A stretch of 7,321 nt of DNA from an uncultured Eubacteriales bacterium (GTDB lineage: Bacteria > Bacillota > Clostridia > Oscillospirales > Acutalibacteraceae): NCBI GenBank assembly GCA_934636435.1, contig CAKUAQ010000071.1:1-7321 (forward strand), written 5' to 3'. A program made the position numbers and the translations under genes. The notes beneath the pieces were generated by a model that did not search any database, was not told the DNA's origin, and was given only the letters and a program-made list of their open reading frames with translations. Positions 5,346-7,321 of this stretch are shown piece by piece (position 1 is the stretch's first letter; every line of letters begins with the position of its first letter).

Positions 5346-6722
5346 TCAGCAATCTATGGCAATGAATCCGGCCACGGTCTTTCCGGCACCCGAAACCTCG
5401 GCCACCTCACGCCGCACACCGGCACAGGTCGAGCGACCGCATTGTTCAACCAGCAACACACCGTCGCAGACAGACAACTCCCGCACAGCTGCCGCATCCC
5501 GCAGCAGACTGCCCACACACACAAATTTTTGCTCGGGGAGCAACTCCTGCAACTGCCGGGTCTGTGCGTCAAGCTTGGCATTGTCGGACTCGCCGCTGAC
5601 CAGCCAGGTCGTGCCCGGTTTGCAATACTGCGCCACCCGTGCGGCGATCAGTTCTTCGACGCCCGGTACATTCTCCGAGACGTGCCCCGCCGATCGGCGC
5701 AGCCACCGGGTCAGACGTCCGTATTTGCGGCTTTCATCGGCCACCACACCCAAACAGCGAATGCCGATATTGCTCTCCAAGGCGTCGGCCGAATGCATCG
5801 TATCGCTCAGAGCATAGACAATGCAAAGCACCAGAACCGCCAGCACGGCGCCGGCCACGAACCCTACGACACCCCATTTGACAAAGCTCTTGACCGCGCC
5901 CGCTTTGCTCATGACCGTATCGACAGGCTCCTGTAGACCCTCCAGCTCGGTCTTGGCCTTTGACACGTTTTCTTTATACTGAGTAAATAGCTTATTCTCC
6001 GTATCCTGACGCGTGGCCAGAGTGGTACTCACCGTGGCGCCCGCAGCGCTTACCGCCGATTTCAACGTATGCGCCCCTACGCTCTGCGTGACGTTCTGCT
6101 GCACATCGTTCAGGTGCGCCGTTAGCAGCTCGGTGATCTTAGCCGCTTTTTCGCCGTTCTCATGCATCACGGTTACGCGCAGAACACCGGAAGTTTCCTC
6201 CGGCAGGGTGACTGTGATCAGCTCTTGCAGAAAACGGGGCTCCATGTCCACCTGTGCCGCTATATTCTGTATCAGACTGGTGTTCTTCAGGGCCGTTTCA
6301 TAAGCGGCCACCACCAGCGGGGTGGTATCGGGGTTCTGATAGGTCATCCCCGGCTGAATCTTGTAGTCGGTGAACACATACAGACTGATGGTCGATACAT
6401 ACACGTTGCGATAATCCAGCCGCATCAGGACGGATTTCTTCAGATATTCCTCCTGATCCTTCATTGCTTTCGAGCCGGTTTCGATGGTCTCCTGTAAAAT
6501 GGCTTTGGTGCTCTCGTAGGAGGCCAGTGCGTCCTCATATGTCTGTTTCAGCTCGGCCTGCGCCGTTTTATCCGTTGCGATGCTCCAGTTATTCACGCCC
6601 TTGTAGCCGCCGAGGAGCAGTGCCACGATCACAGCGGCCAACAGCCACTTTTTCCACTGATACAATGCGGAAAACAGCATACCTTTCAGATCGACTGTAT
6701 CTTCATTTGTTTCGTAATTCAT
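5346..6722 (-). CDS. Wzz-type polysaccharide co-polymerase with degenerate kinase-like C-terminal domain
   Basis: This 458-residue protein has the layout of capsule/exopolysaccharide chain-length regulators, which work at the membrane with a Wzy polymerase. A short cytoplasmic N-terminus (VDLKGMLFSALYQWKKW) leads into a first membrane helix (about 25-41). A long extracellular region (about 42-280) has helical, charged stretches likely to be coiled coil (52-98 and 238-272). A second membrane helix follows at about 281-305. Behind it is a cytoplasmic domain (about 320-458) whose strand pattern (TTWLVSGESD, KFVCVGSLL, CDGVLLVEQCG, KTVAGFIAID) resembles a bacterial tyrosine kinase of the Wzc/CapB class. 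The Walker A position reads SGESDNAKLD instead of a GEGKS-type loop, so ATP binding is unlikely. ATG 6722 follows GGAGGGA four bases upstream (6727-6733). No glycosyltransferase or kinase gene is beside it, so the polysaccharide it serves is unknown. The family call is by architecture and motif, not database search. Confidence 0.8.
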   Translation of the reverse strand: MNYETNEDTVDLKGMLFSALYQWKKWLLAAVIVALLLGGYKGVNNWSIATDKTAQAELKQTYEDALASYESTKAILQETIETGSKAMKDQEEYLKKSVLMRLDYRNVYVSTISLYVFTDYKIQPGMTYQNPDTTPLVVAAYETALKNTSLIQNIAAQVDMEPRFLQELITVTLPEETSGVLRVTVMHENGEKAAKITELLTAHLNDVQQNVTQSVGAHTLKSAVSAAGATVSTTLATRQDTENKLFTQYKENVSKAKTELEGLQEPVDTVMSKAGAVKSFVKWGVVGFVAGAVLAVLVLCIVYALSDTMHSADALESNIGIRCLGVVADESRKYGRLTRWLRRSAGHVSENVPGVEELIAARVAQYCKPGTTWLVSGESDNAKLDAQTRQLQELLPEQKFVCVGSLLRDAAAVRELSVCDGVLLVEQCGRSTCAGVRREVAEVSGAGKTVAGFIAIDC

Positions 6723-6768
6723 ACGATCCCTCCGTCATTCTCTCGAGAAATGAAAAACCATACAAGGT

Positions 6769-6797
6769 ACTATACACTATTTTTCTGTACCTGTCAA
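6769..6797 (-). promoter_or_regulatory. Sigma-A promoter of the Wzz-type gene
   Basis: On the minus strand TTGACA (6797-6792) and TATAGT (6774-6769) are separated by 17 bases. The expected transcript starts near 6762, about 40 bases before the ATG at 6722. An inverted CTCGAG word (6742-6747) lies in this leader but is too short to call an operator. Confidence 0.85.
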
Positions 6798-6930
6798 CCG
6801 CTTCCGTACCATCGGCACACCGGCTGTTGCAGGAGTACAATACATCTCGGACAGAGATAGAAAAAGATTGAGAGATAAGATCTCGTGTGCTAAAGTTAGG
6901 TTGCAACACACTGCGAGAGGAGAAATATAT

Positions 6931-7180
6931 TTTGCAGACGCAAGAACCATTGATCCGACCACCCTGCCGGATATCGACCTTGTTTGTGGCGGATTTCCCT
7001 GTCAGTCTTTCAGTATCGCAGGGCTCCGCAGAGGATTCCAAGATGACACAAGAGACACTCTCTTTTTGGGGGCTTGCCCGAATTGCTGCCGTTAAAAGAC
7101 CACCTTTTCTGCGGCTTGAAAATGTTCCTTATGCACAGAAGCACATGAAGCACATAAGGAACATTATGCGCAGAAAATAA
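6931..7180 (+). pseudogene. Fragment of a DNA (cytosine-5) methyltransferase, frameshifted
   Basis: From about 6931 the plus strand encodes FADARTIDPTTLPDIDLV then GGFPCQSFSIAGLRRGF and DTRDTLF. This is motif IV of cytosine-5 DNA methyltransferases, with the catalytic Cys at codon 7000-7002. At a TTTTTGGGGG run (7063-7072) the frame breaks: homology resumes one base off as ARIAAVKRPPFLRLENV, containing motif VI (ENV, 7118-7126). Spacing between TLF and ARIAAVKRP is 10 bases instead of the expected 9, so a one-base insertion explains the shift. The N-terminal SAM-binding motif I (FxGxG) is missing, and sequence after ENV does not resemble the family and ends at a TAA at 7178-7180. The enzyme cannot be functional. 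It is probably a leftover of a restriction-modification or phage gene. An error in the homopolymer run would not rescue the missing ends. Confidence 0.85.
7121..7165. repeat. 13-bp perfect inverted repeat with tandem GCACA units in the loop
   Basis: AATGTTCCTTATG (7121-7133) and CATAAGGAACATT (7153-7165) are exact reverse complements. The 19-base centre, read with the end of the left arm and start of the right arm, contains three related units: GCACAGAA (7133-7140), GCACATGAA (7141-7149) and GCACATAAG (7150-7158). It overlaps the broken end of the methyltransferase fragment. There is no T-tract after it, so it is not an ordinary terminator. Confidence 0.7.
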
Positions 7181-7188
7181 TTATGAAC

Positions 7189-7209
7189 GCTTTTTGACAA
7201 CCAAAAAGC
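7189..7209. repeat. Short inverted repeat GCTTTTTG/CAAAAAGC
   Basis: GCTTTTTG (7189-7196) and CAAAAAGC (7202-7209) form an 8-bp stem with a 5-base loop. Because the T-run is inside the stem rather than after it, terminator function is doubtful. It lies just after the decayed methyltransferase fragment, in an AT-rich spacer. Confidence 0.5.
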
Positions 7210-7250
7210 CGAAAATTTCTTGGATAATGGCAAAAATTCGTTGGTTTTAC

Positions 7251-7279
7251 TTGATTTTTCCGCAGAACGGTGTTATAAT
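7251..7279 (+). promoter_or_regulatory. Strong extended -10 promoter pointing out of the window
   Basis: TTGATT (7251-7256) and a perfect TATAAT (7274-7279) are 17 bases apart, and TG at 7271-7272 makes an extended -10 element. The upstream DNA is A/T-rich, as in strong promoters. Transcription would start near 7286, directly in front of a hairpin-forming sequence (7290-7321) at the edge of the window. The transcribed gene lies beyond the window. Confidence 0.75.
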
Positions 7280-7289
7280 TTTTTCGGTT

Positions 7290-7321
7290 GTTAGGTGAAT
7301 AGCCCTCACAGGGTGACTAAC
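7290..7321 (+). other. Hairpin-forming start of an unidentified transcript
   Basis: GTTAG (7290-7294) and CTAAC (7317-7321) are complementary and enclose CCCT (7303-7306) with AGGG (7310-7313). GGTGA occurs twice (7294-7298 and 7312-7316), each able to pair with TCAC (7306-7309). It begins a few bases after the predicted transcription start. I cannot match it to a known RNA family. It could be a structured leader, a small RNA, or a repeat unit cut by the window edge. Confidence 0.4.

Noticed and set aside
7194..7228. TTGACA (7194-7199) with GATAAT (7223-7228) as a promoter
   Set aside because: The gap is 23 bases, outside the working range, and the TTGACA lies partly in a hairpin arm.

Overview
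The window reads as a piece of a low-to-moderate-AT Firmicutes genome, most likely a gut-type Clostridia (Oscillospirales/Ruminococcaceae-like). The reasons are a tetrahydrofolate (THF-I) riboswitch in front of an ECF-type folate transporter gene, a D-Ala-D-Ala carboxypeptidase of the Gram-positive kind, a sortase-anchored surface protein with an SPQTG signal, AGGAGG-type ribosome binding sites and clear TTGACA/TATAAT promoters. No species is assigned.

Layout. Bases 1-338 are the C-terminal end of a cell-wall-anchored surface protein (+), closed by a terminator at 358-392. Bases 393-1142 are decayed DNA holding a transposase remnant on the minus strand (548-970). A promoter at 1143-1171 leads to a membrane-anchored D-Ala-D-Ala carboxypeptidase (1251-2249, +). 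Bases 2327-2505 hold a THF riboswitch and its ribosome-site-hiding hairpin, controlling the folate S component folT (2506-3240, +). A perfect 17-bp bidirectional terminator (3257-3299) separates folT from a convergent minus-strand gene.

That gene (3409-5196, -) encodes a 595-residue membrane protein with two Rossmann/TrkA-N-like regions and a C-terminal RyR-like domain. It has its own consensus promoter (5228-5256). Upstream of it, also on the minus strand, is a Wzz-type polysaccharide co-polymerase with a degenerate fused kinase-like domain (5346-6722). This gene also has its own promoter (6769-6797) and terminator (5302-5335). The right end (6800-7321) is more AT-rich and decayed: a frameshifted fragment of a DNA cytosine-5 methyltransferase, a 13-bp inverted repeat, and a strong extended -10 promoter firing out of the window into a hairpin-forming sequence at the very edge.

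How the parts relate. Several genes concern the cell envelope (wall-anchored protein, carboxypeptidase, polysaccharide chain-length protein), and one takes up folate under folate control. Each intact gene appears to be its own transcription unit, so there is no operon-level evidence linking them. The most intriguing item is the RyR/TrkA-N membrane protein, which has the look of a ligand-gated membrane sensor or effector of unknown role. The best-resolved regulatory item is the folT riboswitch, where a duplicated CTGTAA element suggests a concrete switching mechanism.
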